From Microbacterium candidum (GTDB taxonomy: Bacteria; Actinomycetota; Actinomycetes; Actinomycetales; Microbacteriaceae), in contig NZ_JASXSZ010000001.1 of assembly GCF_030315975.1 (NCBI RefSeq), forward strand, positions 620,001 to 684,000: a stretch of DNA of 64,000 nt, in the 5' to 3' direction. Position numbers and translations under genes: made by a program. Of the stretch, positions 17,426-26,801 are shown in pieces (position 1 is the stretch's first letter; each line of letters begins with the position of its first letter). The notes beneath the pieces are model-generated. The model did not search any database and had not been told where the DNA came from. It saw only the letters and a program-made list of their open reading frames with translations.

Positions 17426-18169
17426 TCACACGAGGCCTTCGGTGTCTTTCTGCAGCCGAGTGCCCATCTGGAACGCCATCGCGACGAGGGCGAGGCCGAA
17501 GGCCCAGCCGATAGGCGCCGCGTCGAGGTTGAGGGCGAACCCGGCGAGACTCTCGTACGTGCTCGTCCCGTCGCCGCCCGCCGTGACCTCTGCCGCACCC
17601 AAGAAGTTGACGACCATGGCCCGGCCGTAGGCGCCCGCGAGCTGAGCCCCCATCCCGCCGATCATGACGGCGACAGCGGCGATCCCGATTCCGAGCGGAA
17701 GGAGCCGCGTGAACGGCTTGCGGCGGCGAAGCGCGATCGAGAGCCAGAAGATTGCGCCCCCGATCGCGCACGAGGCCACCAACGGCAGCGCTCCTTCGAG
17801 GAACAGCATCCATCGCGGACCGATGGGCAGTCCTGCGACCTCCAGCCAGGCAGTTTCGTACCCGGCGCCGACGATCGCGTCCGACTTGTCGGCGAACGCT
17901 GGGGTCCGATCGCTCGAGACCGGCATGCGCGGGATACGGGTCGGCTCGCTCGAGAACGTCAAGAACGCTGTCCCGACCACGGCCGCAGCGCTAAGGCCGG
18001 CCACGAGGAACGCACCGGTTCCGGTGATGGCGATGCCGATCATGTCGGCTCTCGAGAGGCCAGTACGGGAGGCCCCCCGTCGGCTCCGCGCGGCGAGCAC
18101 GATGACCGCTCCCGCGATCACGACCGGCACGCCTACCCACAAGGCGAGGAACTCCCACGGTACGTACAT
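17426..18169 (-). CDS. DUF2975-like four-helix membrane protein (paralogue 1)
   Basis: Membrane protein of 247 aa, first gene of the operon. Two ATGs, at 18175 and 18169, are possible. I prefer the second, because AAGGGG then sits at a proper ribosome-site distance; the longer frame to 18256 would read through the operator region. It has an N-terminal helix (LALWVGVPVVIAGAVIVLAA), a second helix, a loop, then two to three helices, and ends GTRLQKDTEGLV exactly like its neighbour. Function unknown; the pair may form a heteromer. Confidence 0.72.
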   Translation of the reverse strand: MYVPWEFLALWVGVPVVIAGAVIVLAARSRRGASRTGLSRADMIGIAITGTGAFLVAGLSAAAVVGTAFLTFSSEPTRIPRMPVSSDRTPAFADKSDAIVGAGYETAWLEVAGLPIGPRWMLFLEGALPLVASCAIGGAIFWLSIALRRRKPFTRLLPLGIGIAAVAVMIGGMGAQLAGAYGRAMVVNFLGAAEVTAGGDGTSTYESLAGFALNLDAAPIGWAFGLALVAMAFQMGTRLQKDTEGLV

Positions 18170-18177
18170 CCGCATCC

Positions 18178-18213
18178 CCTTATCGATAGTCGTTGTTATC
18201 GACAAACGATAAG
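18178..18213. promoter_or_regulatory. Candidate operator: overlapping TTATCG palindromes
   Basis: TTATCG-ACAAA-CGATAA (18196-18212) is a perfect 6-bp inverted repeat. A second TATCGATA element is adjacent, and CTTATCG/CGATAAG (18179-18185 and 18207-18213) form a wider palindrome. The site lies directly upstream of the DUF2975 operon start and between it and clpC. It is a likely binding site for the operon's own HTH protein, though this is inferred from position only. Confidence 0.5.
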
Positions 18214-18281
18214 AGTCTGGACCCCCGCTGTCAACGGGTATGCCCCTGGCGAACACGGGCGCGCGCCCAGCCCCTGCTGGT

Positions 18282-18287
18282 TACGCT
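18282..18287 (+). promoter_or_regulatory. clpC: Putative clpC -10 element (TACGCT)
   Basis: TACGCT lies 39 bp before the clpC ATG, predicting a leader of about 33 nt that contains the CGGAGGAG ribosome site. No clear -35 is visible. Confidence 0.35.
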
Positions 18288-18326
18288 CGAAGCACGGCGC
18301 CACCAGTGCGCCCGGAGGAGTCGACG

Positions 18327-20852
<2,526 letters not shown>

Positions 20853-20874
20853 CCCCGGTCGGGGGACCGATTCC

Positions 20875-20906
20875 GAAGAGGCGGATGCAGCGGCATCCGC
20901 CTCTTC
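20875..20906 (+). terminator. clpC terminator hairpin
   Basis: GAAGAGGCGGATGC (20875-20888) pairs perfectly with GCATCCGCCTCTTC (20893-20906), a 14-bp stem 22 bp after the clpC stop. The tail is CGTCGTT, so the T-run is weak. Confidence 0.75.
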
Positions 20907-20936
20907 GTCGTTCACCGCGGGCACCGCGACCTGACG

Positions 20937-20995
20937 TTGACTTGCCCCAAACGTGCGACACGCCAGGCGTGTCGCGTACAGATGAGGCAAGTCAA
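20937..20995. repeat. Nested inverted repeat (59 bp)
   Basis: Outer arms TTGACTTGCC (20937-20946) and GGCAAGTCAA (20986-20995) enclose a second perfect stem, GCGACACGC/GCGTGTCGC (20955-20963 and 20967-20975), with a CAG loop. It lies between the clpC terminator and the leaderless promoter of the next gene. It could be a double operator, a cruciform element or part of an RNA. I see no other copy in the window. Confidence 0.6.
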
Positions 20996-21026
20996 GGAGA
21001 GGGGCGCGGGGTTCTACGCTTGATGG

Positions 21027-21527
21027 GTGAGCTCCTTCATCGTGCGCCCGGCGCGCGCGACCGACGTCCGCGGCATCCAGGCCATGCTCGAGCCGTACGT
21101 GGAGCGACGCATCCTGCTCGGCAAGGACATCGTCCTGCTGTACGAATCGCTCCAGCAGTTCCTGGTCGCCGAGGCGGACGGGGTGCTGATCGGATGCGGC
21201 GCCCTCCACGTCATGTGGGAGGACCTCGGTGAGATCCGCACGCTCATCGTCGACGACGCGTGGCTGCACCACGGCGTCGGCAAGCAGCTCGTGGTGGGGC
21301 TCGAGTCGAACGCACGCGCGCTCGGGCTCACACGCCTGTTCTGCCTCACGTTCGAGGTCGACTTCTTCACGCGGCGCGGGTTCGCGCCCATCGGCGAGCA
21401 GGTCGTCGACCCCGACGTGTACTCGCAGCTGCTGCGCAGCCCCGACGAGGGCGTGGCGGAGTTCCTCGATCTCGCGCATGTGAAGCCGAACACGCTCGGC
21501 AACACGCGGATGCTCAAGCGCCTCTGA
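21027..21527 (+). CDS. GNAT acetyltransferase, probable amino-acid N-acetyltransferase (ArgA-like)
   Basis: 166-aa single-domain GNAT enzyme transferring an acetyl group from acetyl-CoA. It resembles the short actinobacterial ArgA type (as in Mycobacterium Rv2747), which acetylates glutamate or glutamine in arginine biosynthesis. The N-terminus is FIVRPARATDVRGIQAMLEP, the middle has DLGEIRTLIVDDAWLHHGVG with the acetyl-CoA loop HHGVGKQL, and the end has FFTRRGFAPIGEQVVDPDVY. The GTG start lies six bases after TACGCT, so the mRNA is probably leaderless. No other arginine genes are nearby, so the substrate assignment is a family-level inference. Confidence 0.75.
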   Translation: MSSFIVRPARATDVRGIQAMLEPYVERRILLGKDIVLLYESLQQFLVAEADGVLIGCGALHVMWEDLGEIRTLIVDDAWLHHGVGKQLVVGLESNARALGLTRLFCLTFEVDFFTRRGFAPIGEQVVDPDVYSQLLRSPDEGVAEFLDLAHVKPNTLGNTRMLKRL

Positions 21528-21581
21528 ACCGCGGCGCGTGCCGATACGGGAGCCGGTCTGCGCCCGGCTTAGCCTGGATGC

Positions 21582-22295
21582 ATGACCACTCAGCACCCGC
21601 GGCGCCGGCATTCGCCGGCCGTGTACCGGCGTCGCCGGCTCGCGGTGCTGCTGGTGCTGATCCTGATCGCCGCCGGCGTGTGGCTCGCCATCGCGCAGCC
21701 GTGGTCGAGCAAGGCCCAGACGCGGAACGCTCCGCCGCCGGTCGCCGGGTCGACTGGAGCCACTTCGCTGCCCGTGCCGACGGGCGCGTCGCCGTCGGAC
21801 ACGCCGACGCCGACGGTCGAGGCCGACGCGCAGCCCACCACAGTGCCACCGGCATCCACCCCGACGGCGCATGCGATGGCGACCGCGGCGCCCTGCACGC
21901 CGGCGAACGTGGCGGTGGATGCCGTCACGGACCAGACCACGTATCCGAGCGGGCAGAGCCCCAAGTTCTCGATCCGGCTGACCAATCACGGCTCGACGGA
22001 CTGCACCATGAACGTCGGCACGACGACGCAGAAGTTCACGGTCACGAGCGGCAGCGACACCTGGTGGCGCTCGACCGACTGCCAGTCGGAGCCGAGCGAC
22101 ATGACGGTGCTCATCAAGGCCGGCCAGACCGTCCAGAGCGCGACGCCGATCGTCTGGGACCGCACGCGATCGTCGGTGTCCACGTGCTCTGCGACTACGC
22201 GTCCGAAAGCCCCCGGCGGGGGAGCGTCGTACCATCTCGCGGTCGAGATCGGCGGGATCGCGTCGAACGGAACCGCGCAATTCATCCTGTATTAG
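21582..22295 (+). CDS. Membrane-anchored protein with extracytoplasmic Ig-like domain, unknown function
   Basis: 237-aa protein. A basic N-terminus with a single helix (LAVLLVLILIAAGVWLAIA, residues about 20-40) anchors it. A long Pro/Thr/Ser linker (40-105) follows, then a beta-rich C-terminal domain (PCTPANVAVDAV to the end). The pattern QTTYPSGQSPKFSIRLTNHG with paired Cys (DCTMNVG, STDCQSE) is like DUF4232 or BsuPI-type Ig-like domains of secreted actinobacterial proteins. The start is six bases after TAGCCT (leaderless). No catalytic motif seen. Confidence 0.7.
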   Translation: MTTQHPRRRHSPAVYRRRRLAVLLVLILIAAGVWLAIAQPWSSKAQTRNAPPPVAGSTGATSLPVPTGASPSDTPTPTVEADAQPTTVPPASTPTAHAMATAAPCTPANVAVDAVTDQTTYPSGQSPKFSIRLTNHGSTDCTMNVGTTTQKFTVTSGSDTWWRSTDCQSEPSDMTVLIKAGQTVQSATPIVWDRTRSSVSTCSATTRPKAPGGGASYHLAVEIGGIASNGTAQFILY

Positions 22296-22316
22296 TACTT
22301 ATTGGCACGTTCAAAT

Positions 22317-22334
22317 GTCCCCCAAAAGGGGGAC
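22317..22334. promoter_or_regulatory. 18-bp dyad (GTCCCCC-AAAA-GGGGGAC), copy 1
   Basis: A perfect inverted repeat with 7-bp arms and a 4-bp centre, 31.5 bp from its centre to the TACCCT -10 element at 22357. Its centre is thus near -44 of the predicted start, the position of a class II activator. LuxR/NarL-type or CsoR-type proteins bind dyads of this size; the binder here is unknown. Confidence 0.65.
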
Positions 22335-22368
22335 GCGAGGTCTCTGGACGCTCACGTACCCTGTACTT

Positions 22369-22497
22369 GTCACGCAGGAAGTCGTAGCTGTCCCCAGCAG
22401 CGCCGAGCCGGCCTTGAATCTTTCAACCGACCACGACACCGTGTGATCCGGACCCCCTGATGGCTTCCCCAGAGCCGCCAAGGGGGTCCTTCATTTT
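22369..22497 (+). ncRNA. Putative small RNA 1 with C-rich loops
   Basis: Predicted from a TACCCT -10 (22357-22362) to the T-rich tail at 22490-22497, about 130 nt with no convincing ORF. Two hairpins expose C-rich loops: GCTG-TCCC-CAGC (22387-22398), and the terminator stem GGACCCCCT/AGGGGGTCC (22450-22458 and 22481-22489), which encloses GGCT-TCCCCAG-AGCC. The core at 22381-22404 is identical to 22607-22630 of a second copy 225 bp downstream, while intervening bases differ, which is typical of selection on RNA structure. UCCC loops in Gram-positive small RNAs (including actinobacterial 6C RNA) pair with G-rich ribosome sites. That role is inferred here, and I cannot match it to a named RNA family. 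Confidence 0.6.
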
Positions 22498-22541
22498 CCC
22501 CGGCAGGGTGTGTCGGGTCCTGACCCTTGTACATACAAAAT

Positions 22542-22559
22542 GTCCCCCAAAAGGGGGAC
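22542..22559. promoter_or_regulatory. 18-bp dyad (GTCCCCC-AAAA-GGGGGAC), copy 2
   Basis: Identical to copy 1, again 31.5 bp from its centre to the -10 element (TACTCT, 22582-22587) of the second putative RNA. The identical dyad and exact spacing argue that one factor controls both promoters. Confidence 0.65.
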
Positions 22560-22593
22560 GCGAGGGATGTTGACGGTCACATACTCTTGACTT

Positions 22594-22724
22594 GTCACGT
22601 TCGACGTCGTAGCTGTCCCCAGCAGCGCCAATGCCGGCCCGATAACTTCGACCGACCACGACCGAATGTGGCCAGGACCCCCGGAAGGCTTCCCCAGAGC
22701 CTGGAGGGGGTCCTCTACTTTTTC
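22594..22724 (+). ncRNA. Putative small RNA 2 with C-rich loops (tandem copy)
   Basis: Same architecture as the RNA at 22369: loop hairpin GCTG-TCCC-CAGC (22612-22623), a conserved CCGACCACGAC segment, and a terminator stem AGGACCCCC/GGGGGTCCT (22674-22682 and 22706-22714). The stem encloses GGCT-TCCCCAG-AGCC and is followed by CTACTTTTTC. The terminator is a good intrinsic one, supporting a short independent transcript. Both RNAs lie between a membrane-anchored protein gene and the SseB-like gene and face the same way. Confidence 0.6.
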
Positions 22725-22791
22725 AGGGCATGTGCGGTTCGCTCGTGGCGGATGCGGCGACTCGCGCGTCATGCCGATCTACGCTGGAATG

Positions 22792-23202
22792 ATGGCCGAG
22801 GCACCCTGGAACGTTCACCCCGAGCACGCTCCCGACCGGCGCAACACCGCGCTCGCCGATGCCCTCCAGACGCGGGACATGGCGGCGATCGCGTTCGCGC
22901 TCCGGCACGGACCGACCGTCGTGCCGCTGACCGGCACCGATGCAGGGGACGTGTCCCTGGATGCCGGGGATGTCTGGACGTTCCGCGATCCGGAGACCGG
23001 CGCCAGAGCGCTGCTGCTGTTCAGCGACGCGGAGCATCGACCCGCAATGATTCCCGCAGGCGTGGGCCTGCACTCGCCCGCGTGGCTGAAGCAGTACCTC
23101 ACGTCGCACCGCGACACCATCTCGGCCGTGTACTTCGACGTCGCCGGCCCGCATCCCATGCAGGCGACACCTGACGAGCTGCTGCGCGTCCTCGAAGCCT
23201 GA
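22792..23202 (+). CDS. SseB N-terminal domain-like protein
   Basis: 136-aa cytoplasmic protein resembling the SseB N-terminal domain (enhanced serine sensitivity protein fold). Typical features are TALADALQTRDMAAIAFALR at the start, then VPLTG, WTFRDPETGARALLLFSDAE, and the closing VYFDVAGPHPMQATPDELLR. ATGs at 22771, 22789 and 22792 are possible. I choose 22792 because a TACGCT -10 lies exactly six bases upstream, the leaderless pattern seen elsewhere. Function of the family is poorly defined. It is convergent with radA, with a 38-bp gap. Confidence 0.7.
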   Translation: MAEAPWNVHPEHAPDRRNTALADALQTRDMAAIAFALRHGPTVVPLTGTDAGDVSLDAGDVWTFRDPETGARALLLFSDAEHRPAMIPAGVGLHSPAWLKQYLTSHRDTISAVYFDVAGPHPMQATPDELLRVLEA

Positions 23203-23240
23203 GCTGCACCCGACTGTCAGCGTCGTGCTCCAGAAGACCC

Positions 23241-24602
23241 TCAGAAGGCCGGCACGCCGTCGCGGATCGACCGGACCGGCCGCACGGTGAGGTCGCGCAG
23301 GGCGCCCGCCAGCGACTCGGATGCCTCGTCGATGAACGTCTTGTAACCCAGCCGCGCGCCTTCGGCTCGGCGGTGCGCGGCACTCGTGACCGGGCGGACT
23401 TCGCCGGCGAGGCTCAGCTCGCCGACGGCGGCGATGTCATGCCGCACCGGCTGGCCGCGGACGGCGCTCGCGATCGCCAGCGCGATGGCGAGATCGGCGC
23501 CCGGCTCTACGAGCCGCACCCCACCCACCGTGGAGACGTAGACATCCTGGTCGGACAGCTTGATGTTCGCGCGCCGCTCGAGCACGGCGAGGATCATCGC
23601 CACGCGCGCCGAGTCGACTCCGCTGACGACCCGGCGCGGGTTCGGCGCGGTCGACGGCACGGTCAGCGCCTGCACCTCCACGGGCATGGCACGCCGGCCC
23701 TCGAGGGCGATCGTGACGCACGTGCCGGGCTCGGGTGAGCCGTGGCCGAGGAAGAGCCGGCTCGGGTCGGGCACCTCGGCGATGCCGCTGCCGGTCATCT
23801 CGAAGCAGCCCACTTCGTCGGTCGGCCCGAACCGGTTCTTGAGCGCCCGCACGAACCGGAGCGCCGTGTGCCGGTCGCCCTCGAAGTGGCACACCACGTC
23901 GACAAGATGCTCGAGGATGCGGGGGCCCGCGATCGACCCGTCTTTCGTGACATGGCCGACGATGACGATCGGCAGGTTGCGCTCCTTCGCCACGCGGATG
24001 AGGGACGCCGCCACCTCTCGCACCTGGCTGGGATGCCCGGCCAGGCCGTCGGACTGCGCCGAGGACACCGTCTGCACGGAGTCGACGATCAGCAGCTCGG
24101 GCTGCACGTCGTCGACGTGGCCGAGGATCGTCGCGAGGTCGGTCTCGGCCGCGAGGTACAGCTCGTCGTGGAGCGCACCCGTGCGCTCGGCACGCAGCCG
24201 GACCTGCGCGGTGGACTCCTCGCCGCTCGCGTAGAGCACGCGCCGGCCCGCGCGGGCGCTCTGCGCCGCGACCTCGAGCAGCAGCGTCGACTTGCCGACT
24301 CCGGGCTCGCCGGACAGCAGGATCGCGGCGCCCGGGACGATGCCGCCGCCGAGGACGCGATCGAACTCGTCGACCCCGCTCGTGCGGCGCGGGGTATCCG
24401 TCGTATCGATGCGGGTGATGGGAAGCGCCGCGCGGACGGGGGAGACGGAGGCGACCGCCTTCACGATGCCGGTCTGCTCCGCGGTCTCCACGACCGTGCC
24501 CCACTGCTGGCACTCGCCGCACCGGCCGACCCAGCGCAACGTCGTCCAGCCGCACTCGGTGCACCGGAAGGGCGTGGGGGCGGATGCTCGTCGGGACGCC
24601 AT
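23241..24602 (-). CDS. radA: DNA repair protein RadA
   Basis: 453-aa RadA (Sms), an ATPase that helps RecA-dependent recombination by extending branch migration. An N-terminal zinc finger uses C14, C17, C28 and C31 (FRCTECGWT, RCGECQQWG). Walker A is GEPGVGKST (residues 98-106). The RadA-specific KNRFG motif appears in RALKNRFGPTDEVGCFEM. The C-terminal Lon-like domain runs from VSTVGGVRLVEPGADLA to the end. The ATG is six bases after TACCCT on the minus strand (leaderless). Length is normal. Confidence 0.96.
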   Translation of the reverse strand: MASRRASAPTPFRCTECGWTTLRWVGRCGECQQWGTVVETAEQTGIVKAVASVSPVRAALPITRIDTTDTPRRTSGVDEFDRVLGGGIVPGAAILLSGEPGVGKSTLLLEVAAQSARAGRRVLYASGEESTAQVRLRAERTGALHDELYLAAETDLATILGHVDDVQPELLIVDSVQTVSSAQSDGLAGHPSQVREVAASLIRVAKERNLPIVIVGHVTKDGSIAGPRILEHLVDVVCHFEGDRHTALRFVRALKNRFGPTDEVGCFEMTGSGIAEVPDPSRLFLGHGSPEPGTCVTIALEGRRAMPVEVQALTVPSTAPNPRRVVSGVDSARVAMILAVLERRANIKLSDQDVYVSTVGGVRLVEPGADLAIALAIASAVRGQPVRHDIAAVGELSLAGEVRPVTSAAHRRAEGARLGYKTFIDEASESLAGALRDLTVRPVRSIRDGVPAF

Positions 24603-24715
24603 GGATTCAGGGTATGCGGGAGCCCCGACATCCCTCCGACGCCCCGCGCACGAGGGATGCGGGAGGCGTGGTCCGGGGCATACGCTGGCGACATTCGGCG
24701 TGTGAGGGGGACGAG

Positions 24716-25552
24716 ATGTGCAGGTGGCTGGCGTACACGGGGGAGCCGATCCGGCCTTCCGCCCTCATCCTCGACACGCAGCATTCGGTCGTCGCGATGT
24801 CGCTGAACTCGCCTCTCGGCGCGGAGACGGTCAACGGCGACGGGTTCGGGCTCGGCTGGTATCCGGAGGATGCGGCGGGGTCCCCGCATCCCGCCGTCTT
24901 CCGCAGCATCGAGCCGGCCTGGAACGACCAGAATCTCCGTGAGATCAGCCGCGCCGTCCTGAGTCCGCTGTTCTTCACGCACGTGCGCGCGGCGGCCGGC
25001 CCGCCCATCCAGCAGACGAACTGCCACCCGTTCCGGCACGAGAACTGGCTGTTCATGCACAACGGGGCGATCTCGCAGTTCGGTCTCATCAAGCGGGAGC
25101 TGACGTTCGCGGTCGATCCCGCGCTGTACACCGGCATCCAAGGCACCACCGATACGGAGGTCCTCTTCCATCTGGCGCTGACGCTCGGTCTCATGGACGA
25201 CCCGGTCGCAGCGGTCGGAGCCGCCATCCGCCGGGTCGAAGAGGCCGGGCATGCCGCCGGCATCCCGTTCCCGATGCAGGGGACGCTCGCGGTGTCGGAC
25301 GGCGAGACACTGTGGGCGTTCCGTTACTCGTCGCAGGGGCGATCCCGTACGCTCTTCCATTCGGCCGACGTGCCGGCGCTGCGCACGATGTACCCGGAGG
25401 CCGAGCGGCTCGAGCTCTTCGGCGACCACGCCCAGGTCGTCGTCTCCGAGCCGCTCAACGACCTGCCCGGCGTCTTCCTGGAGGTGCCCGAGTCGACGGT
25501 CGCGGTGCTCGACCCCACCGGCTACCACCACCGGCCGTTCCTCGACGCCTGA
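24716..25552 (+). CDS. Class II glutamine amidotransferase (YafJ-like)
   Basis: 278-aa Ntn-type amidotransferase. The start is the ATG at 24716 after GAGGGGGACGAG, giving MCRWLAYTGEPI, so that Cys2 becomes the N-terminal nucleophile after Met removal, as in GlxB/YafJ/EgtC. Other glutaminase-fold residues are NGDGFGLGWY, FFTHVRAAAG, TNCHPFRHENWLFMHNG and GTTDTEVLF. It lacks the kinase or ligase partner domains, so it acts alone or with an unknown partner; YafJ proteins may hydrolyse gamma-glutamyl amides. It is 28 bp before the LLM oxidoreductase and probably co-transcribed. A TACGCT element lies about 30 bp upstream. EgtC is less likely because no ergothioneine genes are adjacent. Confidence 0.82.
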   Translation: MCRWLAYTGEPIRPSALILDTQHSVVAMSLNSPLGAETVNGDGFGLGWYPEDAAGSPHPAVFRSIEPAWNDQNLREISRAVLSPLFFTHVRAAAGPPIQQTNCHPFRHENWLFMHNGAISQFGLIKRELTFAVDPALYTGIQGTTDTEVLFHLALTLGLMDDPVAAVGAAIRRVEEAGHAAGIPFPMQGTLAVSDGETLWAFRYSSQGRSRTLFHSADVPALRTMYPEAERLELFGDHAQVVVSEPLNDLPGVFLEVPESTVAVLDPTGYHHRPFLDA

Positions 25553-25580
25553 ACCTTTCTGACGAACGAAGCGGAGACGT

Positions 25581-26438
25581 ATGGAGTACGGCCTGCACAT
25601 CGCAGACTTCACCTGGAACAGCGGTCCGGCCGAGCTCGGGCCGGCTCTCGCGAAACACGTCCGGGATGCGGAGGACGCCGGCATCCAGCGCATCACCGTC
25701 ATGGACCACTTCTGGCAGCTGCGGATGATCGGGCCGGAGAGCAACGAGATGCTGGAGGCGTATGCGGCGCTCGGCTTCATCGCCGCGCACACGTCTGTTG
25801 CGCGACTGCACACGCTCGTGACCGGTGTGGTCTACCGAGAGCCGGCGCTGCTCGCGAAGGCCGTCACGACACTCGACGTCCTGTCCGGCGGACGGATGGG
25901 ACTCGGCATCGGCGCGGCGTGGAACGAGTGGGAGTCGCGCGGACTGGGCTTCGAGTTCCCGCCGATCGCGGAGCGATTCGGCCGGCTCGAGGAGGCGATC
26001 CAGATCTGCCTGCAGATGTGGTCGGACTCCGAGGAGCCGTTCGACGGCGCCTACTACCACCTGGAGCGCACGCTCAACTCACCGCAGAGCATCTCGAGGC
26101 CGCATCCGTACCTCATGATCGGCGGGGGAGGCGAGAAGAAGACCCTGCGGCTGGTGGCGCGGCACGCGGATGCGTGCAACATCTCCGCGTCCATGGATGT
26201 CGCCGCGAAGCTGGATGTTCTGCGACGGCACTGCGACACGGTCGGCCGGGACTACGGCGACATCGAGAAGACCGCCATGGCGCACCTCACGCCGGCGTCG
26301 ACCGTCGACGACGTGGCCCGTGAGACGGAGCGCCTGCGGGAGGCCGGCTTCACGGCGATCTACTGGTTCGCGGTCGGGATGCCGGAGCCCTCTGCCGTCG
26401 TGGAGGTGCTCGGGGGTGCGCTCGCGCGGGTGTCGTGA
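25581..26438 (+). CDS. LLM-class flavin-dependent oxidoreductase (probably F420-dependent)
   Basis: 285-aa luciferase-like TIM-barrel enzyme. Typical segments are the N-terminal barrel strand (GLHIADFTWN), AEDAGIQRITVMDHFWQLRM, HTLVTGVVYREPALLAKAVT, DVLSGGRMGLGIGAAWNEWE and the C-terminal PYLMIGGGGEKKTLRLVARH. This subgroup (TIGR03560-like) is common in actinobacteria and most often uses coenzyme F420 rather than FMN; the cofactor here is inferred. The ATG follows a GCGGAGA ribosome site. It lies behind the amidotransferase gene and just before tRNA-Ser. Confidence 0.85.
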   Translation: MEYGLHIADFTWNSGPAELGPALAKHVRDAEDAGIQRITVMDHFWQLRMIGPESNEMLEAYAALGFIAAHTSVARLHTLVTGVVYREPALLAKAVTTLDVLSGGRMGLGIGAAWNEWESRGLGFEFPPIAERFGRLEEAIQICLQMWSDSEEPFDGAYYHLERTLNSPQSISRPHPYLMIGGGGEKKTLRLVARHADACNISASMDVAAKLDVLRRHCDTVGRDYGDIEKTAMAHLTPASTVDDVARETERLREAGFTAIYWFAVGMPEPSAVVEVLGGALARVS

Positions 26439-26485
26439 GCTTTGTGCTCCGATCCTCTCGATTCGCGGCGTGGCGCGGCGTCGCG

Positions 26486-26491
26486 TACACT
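26486..26491 (+). promoter_or_regulatory. tRNA-Ser promoter -10 (TACACT)
   Basis: TACACT is placed so that transcription would start next to the mature tRNA 5' end at 26499. Confidence 0.4.
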
Positions 26492-26498
26492 TGTCCGC

Positions 26499-26589
26499 GG
26501 TGACGTGTCCGAGCGGCCGAAGGTGCAACTCTCGAAAAGTTGTGTAGGGTAACCCCCTACCGTGGGTTCAAATCCCACCGTCACCGCCA
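26499..26589 (+). tRNA. tRNA-Ser (anticodon CGA)
   Basis: 91-nt class II tRNA including an encoded CCA. The acceptor stem GGTGACG (26499-26505) pairs with CGTCACC (26579-26585), with discriminator G26586 and CCA 26587-26589. The anticodon loop CTCGAAA gives anticodon CGA, reading UCG. A long variable arm (GTAGGG..CCCTAC) and the T loop in GGGTTCAAATCCC are clear. Its 3' 27 nt are repeated at 38033-38059, so it is the integration site of the island that follows. Confidence 0.96.
26563..26589 (+). repeat. att-type direct repeat, left copy (tRNA 3' end)
   Basis: The last 27 nt of tRNA-Ser, from the T arm to CCA, recur without mismatch at 38033-38059 in the same orientation. This is the usual core site of tRNA-integrating islands. 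Confidence 0.85.
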
Positions 26590-26592
26590 CAG

Positions 26593-26620
26593 AAAACCCC
26601 TGTTGATCAGGGGTTTTCTT
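26593..26620 (+). terminator. tRNA-Ser terminator
   Basis: AAAACCCCTG (26593-26602) pairs perfectly with CAGGGGTTTT (26608-26617), followed by CTT. A good intrinsic terminator directly after the tRNA. Confidence 0.85.
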
Positions 26621-26801
26621 AGTTTCGGCACGGCCGCGTCTCTTCTCAAGTCTTGTCAAGAGCGCCGCCGACGTGGCCAACATCCGCGGAATCACGCGGA
26701 AGTCGGCGCACCTACGGTGGGAATCTGCCCCACCGTAGGTTTCGATGGGAACGAACATTCGAGACCCCTCGGCGCTGACAACGTGGGTCTTCTGAAGCCT
26801 G

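Noticed and set aside
22317-22559. CRISPR repeats or transposon ends for the repeated GTCCCCC palindrome
   Set aside because: Only two local copies, long transcribed-looking units between them, no spacers, no cas genes, no transposase and no target-site duplication.
24716-25552. EgtC (ergothioneine pathway) assignment
   Set aside because: The N-terminal Cys fold fits both, but no egtA, egtB, egtD or egtE gene is adjacent, and the sequence is closer to the YafJ pattern.
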